Below the pieces are notes generated by a model. That model had not been told where the DNA came from. It saw only the letters and a program-made list of their open reading frames with translations, and did not search any database. From Bacillota bacterium (GTDB lineage Bacteria; Bacillota; Clostridia; Peptostreptococcales; Anaerovoracaceae): DNA of 64,000 bases. Of the stretch, positions 56,691 to 64,000 are shown piece by piece. Numbering within the stretch: position 1 is the stretch's first letter; every line of letters starts with the position of its first letter. Position numbers and translations under genes: made by a program. The stretch lies in contig JAFSCP010000046.1 in the NCBI GenBank assembly GCA_017436705.1, positions 62,001 to 126,000 on the forward strand, read 5' to 3'.

Positions 56691-57716
56691 TTATACTGTG
56701 ATTTCTCCTGCCAGAATCCGGCGGTAGTCTTCACAGTTTTTCTTAAGCAGGTCAGGAATAGGGAGCTGGTAAGGGCACTTGGAAAGACAAGAACCGCACT
56801 CAATACATGTTTCAGCGGTTTTCATGTTTTCCTGCCATTCTTCAGTGAGCCATGCAGCGGAAGGCGCGCGGCGGATCATCAGGGACATGCGGGCGCAGTT
56901 GTTGATTTTGATGCCCTGAGGACAAGGCATGCAGTAACCGCAGCCGCGGCAGAAGTTGCCGTCCAGTTCTTTCTTTTCGGCTTCAATGAAAGCGCGGATT
57001 TCGTCGTCCATAGCAGCTGGTTTATCAAAGATACTGAGCCATTCTTCAAGTTCAGTTTCTTTCTGGATACCCCAGATCGGAACTACATTGTCAAACTGTG
57101 ACATGTATGCGAAAGCGGCACGGGCGTTGTTGATGAGACCTCCTGCCAGACCTTTCATGGCGATGAAGCCCATGTTCTGCTCCTTGCAGAGTCTGGTCAG
57201 GTCAGCTTCGCGCTGGCTGCTCAGGTAGCTGAGAGGGAACTGGATAGTTTCATAAAGGCCTGATTTTACACATTCTTCAGCAACACCTATTTTGTGGCAG
57301 GTAATGCCGATGTGCTTGATCAGCCCCTGACGCTTGAACTCTTCCATGGTTTCGTACATGCCTGTGCCGTCGCCGGGAGCATAGCACTGGTCAGCGAAAT
57401 GAAACTGATAAATGTCTATGTAATCGGTTTTCATGTTTCTGAGGGAAGTTTCGATGTGGGCCTTCATTTCGTCAGGAGTCTTGGCACCTGTTTTGGTTGC
57501 GATGTAAATGTTTTTGCGGACATCGGAAAGAGCAAGGCCGATTTTTTCTTCGCTGTCGGAGTAAGCTCTTGCAGTGTCAAAAAATGTCATACCGCCTTCG
57601 TATGCGCGGCGGAGAATTGCTGCAGCATCTTCAAAATTTCTTCTCTGTACAGGGAGTGCGCCGAAACCGTTCTGTGGCACTGTAATTCCTGTGCTTCCAA
57701 GGGTAACCATTTTCAT
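56691..57716 (-). CDS. Aldo/keto reductase with C-terminal 4Fe-4S domain
   Basis: 341 aa from ATG 57714-57716 behind GAAGGATAATATT; a longer frame upstream lacks a binding site. TIM-barrel aldo/keto reductase with FFDTARAYSDSEEKIG (Asp, Tyr), IATKTGAKT (Lys) and IYQFHFAD (His). The C-terminus adds two cysteine clusters: NFCRGCGYCMPCPQGI and CIECGSCLSKCPYQLPIPDL, typical of ferredoxin-linked family members. Substrate unknown; likely cytosolic redox metabolism. Confidence 0.9.
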   Translation of the reverse strand: MKMVTLGSTGITVPQNGFGALPVQRRNFEDAAAILRRAYEGGMTFFDTARAYSDSEEKIGLALSDVRKNIYIATKTGAKTPDEMKAHIETSLRNMKTDYIDIYQFHFADQCYAPGDGTGMYETMEEFKRQGLIKHIGITCHKIGVAEECVKSGLYETIQFPLSYLSSQREADLTRLCKEQNMGFIAMKGLAGGLINNARAAFAYMSQFDNVVPIWGIQKETELEEWLSIFDKPAAMDDEIRAFIEAEKKELDGNFCRGCGYCMPCPQGIKINNCARMSLMIRRAPSAAWLTEEWQENMKTAETCIECGSCLSKCPYQLPIPDLLKKNCEDYRRILAGEITV

Positions 57717-57880
57717 AATATTATCCTTCTTTCTGTATTCTTTTAAACATAATATACCACTGCAGGACGCAATTTGCAATGGTTAAGGACAGCAGCAGGG
57801 CGTCCGGCTTCAAAAAAAGTGAAAACCGGCCTCCTGGGTGTGAGCCGGTTTCCGGTGGATATGATAGTTATGAAAAAATT

Positions 57881-58600
57881 CTATTCAAGAATTCTTCCGT
57901 CTGTGGTAATTGTCACTACCTGCCAAGGAATAAACTTTCCGCTGGCCTGAAGTGCGCGTTTTGCAGCGTTTTCAATACCTCCGCAGCATGGAACTTCCAT
58001 GCGGACGATAGTAACGCTCTTTATATCGTTGTCTGCAATTATTTCAGTAAGTTTTTCAGCGTAGTCACCTTCATCCAGTTTAGGACAGCCGATGAGAGTT
58101 ATACGGTTTCTCATAAATTCCTGGTGGAAATTACCGTAGGCATAAGCAGTACAGTCCGCTGCGATAAGCAGGTTTGCACCGTCAAAATATGGCGCATTGA
58201 CAGGTGCCAGCTTGATCTGGACAGGCCACTGCATGAGCTGGCTTGCAGCTTTCTGCGGCGCTGCAGCCGGTGCCTGCACAGGCTCTGAAGTTTCTTCACG
58301 TACAATTGCCTTGGAACGGGAACCAGGACAGCCGCTGAAAAGAGTTTTTTCAATGGATTCCTTAAGTGCCTTGGCGCGCATAACCGCCTCGTGGTCATAA
58401 GCAGGAGCTTCTCTTTCTTCGAAGGTGATAGCGCCTGTCGGACATGCAGGAAGACAGTCCCCCAGACCGTCGCAGTAGTCCTCACGCATAAGCTTAGCCA
58501 CTCCATTGACCATGCCGATTGCCCCCTCATGGCACGCAGCCGCGCAGAGTCCGCAGCCGTTACACTTGCTTTCATCAATTTTAATAATCTTTCTTATCAT
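57881..58600 (-). CDS. Ferredoxin-type 4Fe-4S protein with extra C-terminal domain
   Basis: 239 aa from ATG 58598-58600 behind GGGAGGTATTGGGG. Two ferredoxin motifs lie at the N-terminus: CNGCGLCAAACHEGAI and CDGLGDCLPACPTGAI. After an Ala/Pro linker (about 105-125) comes a domain with LLIAADCTAYAYGNFHQEF, ITLIGCPKLDEGD and MEVPCCGGIENAAKRAL, seen in clostridial ferredoxin-like proteins of unknown role. It diverges from the Crp-type regulator gene, which may control it. The 165-bp gap to the reductase gene contains only a weak hairpin (CCGGCCTCC...). Confidence 0.85.
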   Translation of the reverse strand: MIRKIIKIDESKCNGCGLCAAACHEGAIGMVNGVAKLMREDYCDGLGDCLPACPTGAITFEEREAPAYDHEAVMRAKALKESIEKTLFSGCPGSRSKAIVREETSEPVQAPAAAPQKAASQLMQWPVQIKLAPVNAPYFDGANLLIAADCTAYAYGNFHQEFMRNRITLIGCPKLDEGDYAEKLTEIIADNDIKSVTIVRMEVPCCGGIENAAKRALQASGKFIPWQVVTITTDGRILE

Positions 58601-58690
58601 CCCCAATACCTCCCTGTTGACTTTTATGGTACAAGTATAATACAATAAAGCAAAATAGTATGTTGGAAAAACAACAAAAGAGGTGATATT

Positions 58691-59350
58691 TTGGAGAAAA
58701 AATACGAAATTATACGAAAATGCCCCCTTTTCACTCACATAAAGGATGAGGACCTGATAAAAGTTCAGAACTGCATGGGCGGAAGAATAGTAAAATTCTC
58801 AAAGAATCAGCCCATACTGGAGGAAGGCGATCCTGCCAGAAATATGTGCATTGTTGTAAGCGGGGCGGTGCAGATGGTGAGGGATGACTATAATGGAAAC
58901 AGAATCATCATAAAGAGAGTGGGCCCCGGTGAACTTTTTGCAGAGTCAGTGTCAATTACAGAAGATGCCCATATGCCTGTAACCATCGTGGCCGAAAACG
59001 ATTGCGAGGTACTTATGCTGGACAGCAGCAGAATCCTGGCTCCATGCTATAAAAACTGCTATTTCCACATCAACATAATAAAGAACCTTCTGGACATTAT
59101 CGCCAGAAAAAACATCTGGCTTACACAGCGAATCGAAATTACTTCCCGCCGCACTACCAGAGGCAAAATCATGGCATATCTGCTCATGGAGGCCAAGCAC
59201 CTGGGAACAAAGGAATTCACCATACCGTTTAACCGGCAGGAACTGGCCGACTTTCTGGGGGTGGAACGCAGCGCAATGTCAGCCGAAATCAGCAGGCTCA
59301 GAGCTGACGGAATCATCGAATGTGACAGAAGCTGGTTCAGGATTATATAA
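58691..59350 (+). CDS. Crp/Fnr-family transcriptional regulator
   Basis: 219 aa from TTG 58691 behind AGAGGTGAT. cNMP-binding-like beta barrel about 15-125 (PILEEGDPARNMCIVVSGAV, KRVGPGELFAESVSITED), dimer helix, then a winged helix with IPFNRQELADFLGVERSAMS and EISRLRADGIIEC. The N-terminus lacks the four-Cys cluster of FNR, so it senses something other than an Fe-S cluster; ligand unknown. It is divergent from the ferredoxin gene with a 90-bp shared control region. Confidence 0.92.
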   Translation: MEKKYEIIRKCPLFTHIKDEDLIKVQNCMGGRIVKFSKNQPILEEGDPARNMCIVVSGAVQMVRDDYNGNRIIIKRVGPGELFAESVSITEDAHMPVTIVAENDCEVLMLDSSRILAPCYKNCYFHINIIKNLLDIIARKNIWLTQRIEITSRRTTRGKIMAYLLMEAKHLGTKEFTIPFNRQELADFLGVERSAMSAEISRLRADGIIECDRSWFRII

Positions 59351-59360
59351 CCAAAAAACA

Positions 59361-59396
59361 AAAATGACCCGATTTACATCAGGTCATTTTAATTTT
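59361..59396. terminator. Bidirectional terminator
   Basis: AAAATGACC (59361-59369) pairs with GGTCATTTT (59382-59390), then AATTTT; it lies between the regulator gene and convergent yqeY. Confidence 0.85.
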
Positions 59397-59408
59397 GCGT
59401 TTTTGCAG

Positions 59409-59858
59409 TTATTTTTTAAGAAATTCTTCAACAAGCTTCTTAACCATGCCGCCGTCTGCTACGCCTTTAACCTTGGCCATAACAGGGCCCATGAGTTTAC
59501 CCATGTTCTGCATGCCGCCTTCGATACCGAGGGCACCAGCAGTTTCTGCAACGATTTCGCGGAGTTTATCTTCGGAAAGCTGTTCAGGTAAGTATCTCTG
59601 GAGAATTTCGATTTCTGCTTTATAGGATTCAATTAAATCTGTTCTTCCGGCTTTTTCAAAATCAGCGAGGGCATCTTTTCTCATTTTAACCTGTTTTGAT
59701 AAAATAGCAATAATGCCTTCATCATCAAGTTCCTCTCTGTGGTCAACTTCATACTGTTTAACCGCAGCACGAGCAAAACTGATTGTATTTTTAGCAACTT
59801 CATCTTTTGCCTTCATAGCATCCTTGAAGTCAGCCATTAATTTCTCTTTAATTGCCAT
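59409..59858 (-). CDS. yqeY: GatB/YqeY domain protein
   Basis: 149 aa, the usual YqeY length. Motifs: KDAMKAKDEVAKNTISFARA at the N-terminus and GKLMGPVMAKVKGVADGGMV at the C-terminus, the tRNA-binding tail shared with GatB. Its cellular role is unclear. It follows rpsU on the same strand after 88 nt, the order conserved in Firmicutes. Confidence 0.93.
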   Translation of the reverse strand: MAIKEKLMADFKDAMKAKDEVAKNTISFARAAVKQYEVDHREELDDEGIIAILSKQVKMRKDALADFEKAGRTDLIESYKAEIEILQRYLPEQLSEDKLREIVAETAGALGIEGGMQNMGKLMGPVMAKVKGVADGGMVKKLVEEFLKK

Positions 59859-59946
59859 TTATTATTCACCTCGATTCGTAAGATACCTTAAAGGGTATCC
59901 CAATAATTTAGGTTTTAAATGACTGCGTATGTTGTTCTAATTAAAA

Positions 59947-60132
59947 TTAGTACTTCTTAGCCTTTTTTCTTGCAGCTTCAGATTTTTTCTTTCTCTTTAC
60001 GCTTGGTTTTTCGTAGTGTTCTCTCTTTCTGAGTTCGGACATAACGCCATCTCTAGCGCATGATCTCTTGAATCTTTTAAGAGCGGATTCTAAACTTTCG
60101 TTTTCTCTTACGATAACTTGTGCCATATTCAA
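59947..60132 (-). CDS. rpsU: 30S ribosomal protein S21
   Basis: 61 aa: [20 protein letters not shown], then [20 protein letters not shown] and a basic tail, full-length S21. The ATG follows AGGAGGTGAATTGAAT. First gene of the rpsU-yqeY unit, divergent from yqfC. Confidence 0.97.
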   Translation of the reverse strand: MNMAQVIVRENESLESALKRFKRSCARDGVMSELRKREHYEKPSVKRKKKSEAARKKAKKY

Positions 60133-60195
60133 TTCACCTCCTGACCAATATGAAATTAGTAAGCCATGAACAGTCTTTTAGCCTATAACGAAAGT

Positions 60196-60224
60196 ATTAT
60201 ACTAGATTTCTCTTGAATAAGCAA
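60196..60224 (-). promoter_or_regulatory. rpsU promoter
   Basis: Minus strand TTGCTT (60224-60219), 17-bp spacer, TATAAT (60201-60196), about 64 nt before rpsU. Confidence 0.85.
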
Positions 60225-60262
60225 GAGGTTTTTTTCATAAATTTTAGAAGGGAGGGCTGATT

Positions 60263-60547
60263 ATGAAGTTAATGGATGAGGCAATTTACGATTTTGATTT
60301 TACCATGCCCAGGGTTATAGCCACGGGCAGACTGGTGATTCTGGAAAATATAACGGCCATTGTGATGATCAGTGAAAATGCGCTGACCGTCAGCAGCTGC
60401 GGTCCGGGAAAGGGCAGAAAACAGCGTTTTACCACTGTGACCGGCGGGAATTTTATCATAAAGGAAATTGGTGAAGGGAGGCTTGTCATTGAAGGAAAAA
60501 TCCGGGGCGTGGAGTTTTTACAGCCAGAGGGTGAAGATACGGATTGA
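60263..60547 (+). CDS. yqfC: Sporulation protein YqfC (YabP/YqfC family)
   Basis: 94 aa behind GAAGGGAGGGCTG. YabP/YqfC fold: PRVIATGRLVILENITAIVM, NALTVSSCGPGKG, NFIIKEIGEGRLVIEGKIRG. The family is made in the mother cell or forespore during sporulation and is confined to spore formers. yqfD overlaps its 3' end by 59 nt. Confidence 0.93.
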   Translation: MKLMDEAIYDFDFTMPRVIATGRLVILENITAIVMISENALTVSSCGPGKGRKQRFTTVTGGNFIIKEIGEGRLVIEGKIRGVEFLQPEGEDTD

Positions 60548-61565
60548 GGGGTTCAGGCTCGACTGGCTGCTGAATCAGGCCAATGAGGCAGGGATAATCA
60601 TCAGGGAGCTGCGGATTATTTCGGACACTGAGGCCAGCGGCTGGATTGCGGCTGCAGACCTGGCCCTGCTCCGCAGACTGGCAAAATCCCGGTACCGCAT
60701 AACTGTAACTGAAGGCCGGGGACCGGAGTACCGGGCACGTACTCTGCTTAAAAGGCCTGTGACAATGGCGGGATGCCTTCTGATGGCGTCCATAGTTGCA
60801 GTCCAGTCCATGTTTATTGCAGATGTGAGAATCGACGGGTACAAGGCAATTCCTGAGGACAGCCTGAGACTCTGTCTGGAGGAGGCGGGAATCTGTGAGG
60901 GGGTGTTCAGACCGGCCATAGACTGGGAAGGCGCAAGGGAGATGCTGCGGGAAACTTTTCCTCAGCTGACCTGGATTCAGCTTGTATATGACGGCAGGAC
61001 GGTAATACTGAATGTCAACGAAACAGAAAAAGAAATCCTTTATGCTGCGGATGAAGAGGAAGCCGGCTGCATAAGCATTGTGGCAGACAGGAGCGGTTAC
61101 ATAGAGTCGGTAAGTGCCCTCCGGGGAGCGGCTCAGGTGGAACCGGGGGATTTTGTCAATGAAGGCGATGTGCTGATTTCGGGTGTGGTGCCTATGGAAC
61201 CGACAACTTTTCAGGAAGACTGGCCCACTGAGTATTATGTCCGGGCCAAGGGCGAGATTACGGCGCTGGTGCCTTACAGGCTGACTTTTAACCAGGAACG
61301 TTACACTGAGGATGTGGCCGAAGAGGGGCAGACGACTGTCACAGACCGCCGTGAACAGACCCGTGAGGAGGCAGAAGCGGTCTTAAACCAGCAGATACGC
61401 CTCTGGAAAAAAGAAAATTTGCCTGAAAATGCAGAAATCGTAAATGAAAGTTTGAATTTTTGTTATAAAAATAATATAATAGAAATAGGTATGACCCTGG
61501 AGGTCCGCCAGCAAATTGGAATTGAAAAGGAGATATTAGTTGGACAGGAAAATTCAGATAATTGA
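60489..61565 (+). CDS. yqfD: Sporulation protein YqfD
   Basis: 358 aa from TTG 60489, 7 nt behind AAGGGAGG, within the end of yqfC; starts further upstream lie on the binding site. Motifs: QRVKIRIEGFRLDWLLNQAN, one membrane helix (about 85-105; MAGCLLMASIVAVQS), then an external domain with QLTWIQLVYDGRTVILNVNE and SVSALRGAAQVEPGDFVNEG. Membrane protein needed for efficient spore formation in Bacillus. phoH overlaps its end by 26 nt. Confidence 0.93.
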   Translation: MKEKSGAWSFYSQRVKIRIEGFRLDWLLNQANEAGIIIRELRIISDTEASGWIAAADLALLRRLAKSRYRITVTEGRGPEYRARTLLKRPVTMAGCLLMASIVAVQSMFIADVRIDGYKAIPEDSLRLCLEEAGICEGVFRPAIDWEGAREMLRETFPQLTWIQLVYDGRTVILNVNETEKEILYAADEEEAGCISIVADRSGYIESVSALRGAAQVEPGDFVNEGDVLISGVVPMEPTTFQEDWPTEYYVRAKGEITALVPYRLTFNQERYTEDVAEEGQTTVTDRREQTREEAEAVLNQQIRLWKKENLPENAEIVNESLNFCYKNNIIEIGMTLEVRQQIGIEKEILVGQENSDN

Positions 61566-62547
61566 CGGAATAGACCGCATTGAGCTATTCGGTAATTTGG
61601 ATGTCAACTTAAATTTAATAAAGGAAGCTACCGGCGTGGAAATTATCCAGCGGGATAACGAGCTGGTGCTCATGGCCCGCGACGGCGCAGAGGAGAGCGG
61701 TGAAGCAGGCGGCACTGAATCTGCCATTGAACTTGCTGCAGGAATTCTGGGCGAGCTGATGACCATTCTGTCAGGGGGAGAACCTCTCGACAAGCAGAAG
61801 GTGGCTTATGTAATCAATCTTAAAAAAGAAGGAATTTCCTACGGTGAAAACAGAGTGGGCAAGGATGTCATCTGTTTTACTCATAAGGGTAAGCCACTGA
61901 AACCTAAGACTCTGGGCCAGAAGAACTATGTTGAAAGCATCAGGCACAAGGATGTGGTTTTCGGTATCGGACCTGCCGGTACAGGTAAAACCTACATCGC
62001 GGTAGCCATGGCAATCAACGCTTTCAAGAACAAGGAAGTGCAGAAAATCATTCTGGCAAGACCTGCTGTTGAAGCGGGTGAGCGCCTCGGTTTCCTTCCC
62101 GGGGATCTGCAGGAAAAGGTAGACCCGTACCTGAGACCTCTTTATGATGCACTTTACGATGTACTTGGCAGAGATGCTGCAATGCGACTCAAGGAAAAGG
62201 AAGCGATTGAAGTGGTTCCTCTTGCTTATATGAGAGGAAGAACTCTGGACAATTCTTTCATCATTCTGGATGAAGCGCAGAACACAACACGGGAGCAGAT
62301 GAAGATGTTCCTGACGCGTATGGGATTCGGTTCCAAGGTGGTTGTTACCGGTGACATTACCCAGATTGACCTGCCGAGAGGCAAGAAGTCCGGCCTGGTG
62401 GAAGCTGAGCGTGTTCTTAAAAATGTGAGGGATATTGACTTCTGTTACCTGAAGGACACTGACGTTGTAAGACACGAACTGGTGCGCAAGATTATCAATG
62501 CCTACGACCAGTTCTATAAAAAATACCCTGAGGAATTGCAGGAATAG
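61540..62547 (+). CDS. phoH: PhoH family ATPase
   Basis: 335 aa from TTG 61540, 7 nt behind AAGGAG. An N-terminal KH-like region is followed by the PhoH ATPase: Walker A FGIGPAGTGKTYIAVAMAIN, Walker B SFIILDEAQNTTREQ, VVTGDITQIDLPRG. The family may be an RNA helicase-like factor in rRNA maturation; ybeY follows directly, which supports an RNA role. Confidence 0.95.
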   Translation: MDRKIQIIDGIDRIELFGNLDVNLNLIKEATGVEIIQRDNELVLMARDGAEESGEAGGTESAIELAAGILGELMTILSGGEPLDKQKVAYVINLKKEGISYGENRVGKDVICFTHKGKPLKPKTLGQKNYVESIRHKDVVFGIGPAGTGKTYIAVAMAINAFKNKEVQKIILARPAVEAGERLGFLPGDLQEKVDPYLRPLYDALYDVLGRDAAMRLKEKEAIEVVPLAYMRGRTLDNSFIILDEAQNTTREQMKMFLTRMGFGSKVVVTGDITQIDLPRGKKSGLVEAERVLKNVRDIDFCYLKDTDVVRHELVRKIINAYDQFYKKYPEELQE

Positions 62548-62555
62548 GAGAAAAA

Positions 62556-63011
62556 ATGAATATAATTTACGAAGAAGGACATGTGGTAACACAGGAAATT
62601 TTAGATAAAATGACTCAGGCAGCTGTTTATGCAGTGGAGCTTGAGCAGCTGGAATCAGAGCGCTGCGAAATCAGCGTGACTTTCGTGGACATGGAGGAAA
62701 TCCATGAACTGAACAAAGAATACCGTGATGTGGACAGACCGACTGATGTGCTTTCTTTCCCGCAGTTTTATGATCTTGAAGAGGAAATCCCTGAAGTAGG
62801 GGAAATATGTCTGGGAGACGTGGTAATCTGCAGGGACAAAGCAGCGGAGCAGGCAAAGGAATTCGGCCACTCATTTGAACGTGAAATTATTTATCTTTTC
62901 GTGCACAGCGTGCTTCACCTTCTTGGCTACGACCACATGGAAGATGATGAAAAAGCATGCATGCGTGCCCGTGAAGAACAGATTATGGAGCACCTGGGAG
63001 TGTTCAGATAA
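62556..63011 (+). CDS. ybeY: Endoribonuclease YbeY
   Basis: 151 aa behind AATAGGAGAAAAA. The Zn-binding H-x3-H-x5-H motif is seen in HSVLHLLGYDHMEDDEK; also RDVDRPTDVLSFPQ and GEICLGDVVICRD. It matures the 3' end of 16S rRNA and monitors ribosome quality. The dgkA gene often placed between ybeY and cdd is absent here. Confidence 0.96.
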   Translation: MNIIYEEGHVVTQEILDKMTQAAVYAVELEQLESERCEISVTFVDMEEIHELNKEYRDVDRPTDVLSFPQFYDLEEEIPEVGEICLGDVVICRDKAAEQAKEFGHSFEREIIYLFVHSVLHLLGYDHMEDDEKACMRAREEQIMEHLGVFR

Positions 63012-63031
63012 GAAAGGCAGAGGTGATAATA

Positions 63032-63409
63032 ATGAACAAGGAACTTTACCGCAAGGCGGTTGAAATGACAAACATGTCCTATGCACCTTTCTCAAAGTTC
63101 AGAGTGGGGGCAGCGCTTCTGGCAAAGGACGGCAGGGTGTTTACAGGATGCAATGTTGAAAACTCATCATTCGGCGGTACTATCTGTGCTGAGAGAACTG
63201 CCTTTGTAAAGGCTGTTTCCGAAGGCGTAAAGGAGTTTGACCGTATTGCAATTGCTTCAAGCGGCGGGGAAGCCTGGCCGTGCGGCATCTGCAGACAGTT
63301 TATGCGTGAATTCTGCGATGACGATTTCGTAATCATCACAGGAAACGATGAAGATTCACTGAGAACATATACAATGAAAGAAATTTTACCGGAGGGATTT
63401 AAACTTTGA
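63032..63409 (+). CDS. cdd: Cytidine deaminase
   Basis: 125 aa from ATG 63032 behind GGCAGAGGTG. Zn and catalytic motifs: GCNVENSSFGGTICAERTAF (C-A-E) and WPCGICRQFMREF (PCxxC). It converts cytidine and deoxycytidine to uridines for pyrimidine salvage. The stop overlaps the era start. Confidence 0.96.
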   Translation: MNKELYRKAVEMTNMSYAPFSKFRVGAALLAKDGRVFTGCNVENSSFGGTICAERTAFVKAVSEGVKEFDRIAIASSGGEAWPCGICRQFMREFCDDDFVIITGNDEDSLRTYTMKEILPEGFKL

Positions 63410-64000
63410 AAACAGGATTTATAGGAATTGTAGGCCGTCCTAACGTTGGAAAATCAACACTTCTCAATGCCATCCTCGGCGAGAAGATTGCCATCACCAC
63501 GGACAAGCCGCAGACAACAAGAAACATAATCAGAGGTATTTACACAGACATTCCGGACGGCGACTACGACAAGGGCACTCAGATGATTTTCATCGATACG
63601 CCCGGCATCCATAAGCCTCACAGCAAGCTGGGCAATTTTATGACAGACTCAGCAATCAACACTTTCAAGGAAGTGGACGTAATCCTTTTCCTGGTAGATG
63701 ATGCTATAAACAAAGGCCCGGGAGACCGTTACATCCTGGAAATGCTCAAGGAAATTGACACTCCGAAGATTCTGGTAATCAACAAAATCGACACAATGAA
63801 GCCGGAATATTTCCAGTCAATCTACGAAGATTACAGCAAGATGGAAGTGTTCGATGATATTTTCGGGACTTCAGCTCTTGAAGGAAAGAATGTGGACAGG
63901 CTTATTTCAAGGCTGGGCGACTTCCTGGAGGAAGGTCCTATGTACTTCCCTGAAGACATGGTTACTGACCATCCTGAAAGATTCATCGTCAGCGAAATCA
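63406..64000 (+). CDS. era: GTPase Era (C-terminus outside window)
   Basis: 198 codons visible from TTG 63406 behind GGAGGGATTTAAAC. G motifs: IGIVGRPNVGKSTLLNAI (G1), TTDKPQTTRN (switch I), FIDTPGIHKPHSKLG (G3), LVINKIDT (G4) and FGTSALEG (G5). The KH RNA-binding domain begins near the window edge. Era chaperones 16S rRNA 3'-end processing, a function shared with the upstream ybeY. Confidence 0.97.
   Translation, partial: MKTGFIGIVGRPNVGKSTLLNAILGEKIAITTDKPQTTRNIIRGIYTDIPDGDYDKGTQMIFIDTPGIHKPHSKLGNFMTDSAINTFKEVDVILFLVDDAINKGPGDRYILEMLKEIDTPKILVINKIDTMKPEYFQSIYEDYSKMEVFDDIFGTSALEGKNVDRLISRLGDFLEEGPMYFPEDMVTDHPERFIVSEI

Noticed and set aside
58000..58600. Plus-strand ORF opposite the ferredoxin-type gene
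   Set aside because: Shadow of the Cys-motif coding frame on the minus strand.

Overview
The window looks like chromosome of a spore-forming, anaerobic member of the Clostridia, probably an amino-acid fermenter. Support comes from the Firmicutes order yqfC-yqfD-phoH-ybeY-cdd-era, a CwlJ/SleB-type spore hydrolase, split transketolase, a TTG/GTG-rich start repertoire, ferredoxin-like proteins, NADP-glutamate dehydrogenase and an NhaC antiporter under a sigma-54 promoter. I cannot name genus or species.

Layout. 1-1070: spore hydrolase pair (minus strand) and a broken Rpn-type transposase. 1120-21880: about 21 kb surface/matrix locus, all on the plus strand, from one strong promoter with a palindromic operator. 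It encodes two SipW-type signal peptidases and nine exported proteins with SipW-type (TasA/camelysin-like) N-termini. Several carry beta-helix repeats, one of 1878 aa ends in a Hint domain, and the last is a sortase-anchored Spy0128/FctA-type protein with 17 octapeptide repeats. Five intergenic copies of a two-hairpin RNA element sit just behind genes of this locus. This locus and its RNA element are my main candidate for an undescribed system. 21900-23500: two 262-bp palindromic repeats flanking a PD-(D/E)XK-like nuclease gene. A second such gene with related palindromic DNA is at 43010-44081, and a solo copy lies at 27130-27320.

23500-33000: DUF308 protein, two flavoproteins, gpmI, a 27-aa membrane peptide, addA. 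33000-38000: RocR-like sigma-54 activator, nhaC with a 3' region antisense to its own start, gdhA. 38000-43000: mgtE with a leader ORF, nnrD, orphan endoA, split transketolase. 44100-53000: PrcB-type and P-loop proteins, ftsE-ftsX-M23 peptidase, recJ, a TrpR-like regulator, a phosphopantetheinyl transferase, MBL hydrolase, recX, tcdA. 53000-59400: three periodic hairpins, a LOG-family enzyme, a Phd/RelE toxin-antitoxin pair with a palindromic operator on its -10 box, a DUF134-NifX fusion, Fe-S redox proteins, a Crp regulator. 59400-64000: rpsU-yqeY divergent from the sporulation/GTPase operon.

No tRNA, rRNA or CRISPR array was seen. All calls rest on reading the sequence; no database search was run.
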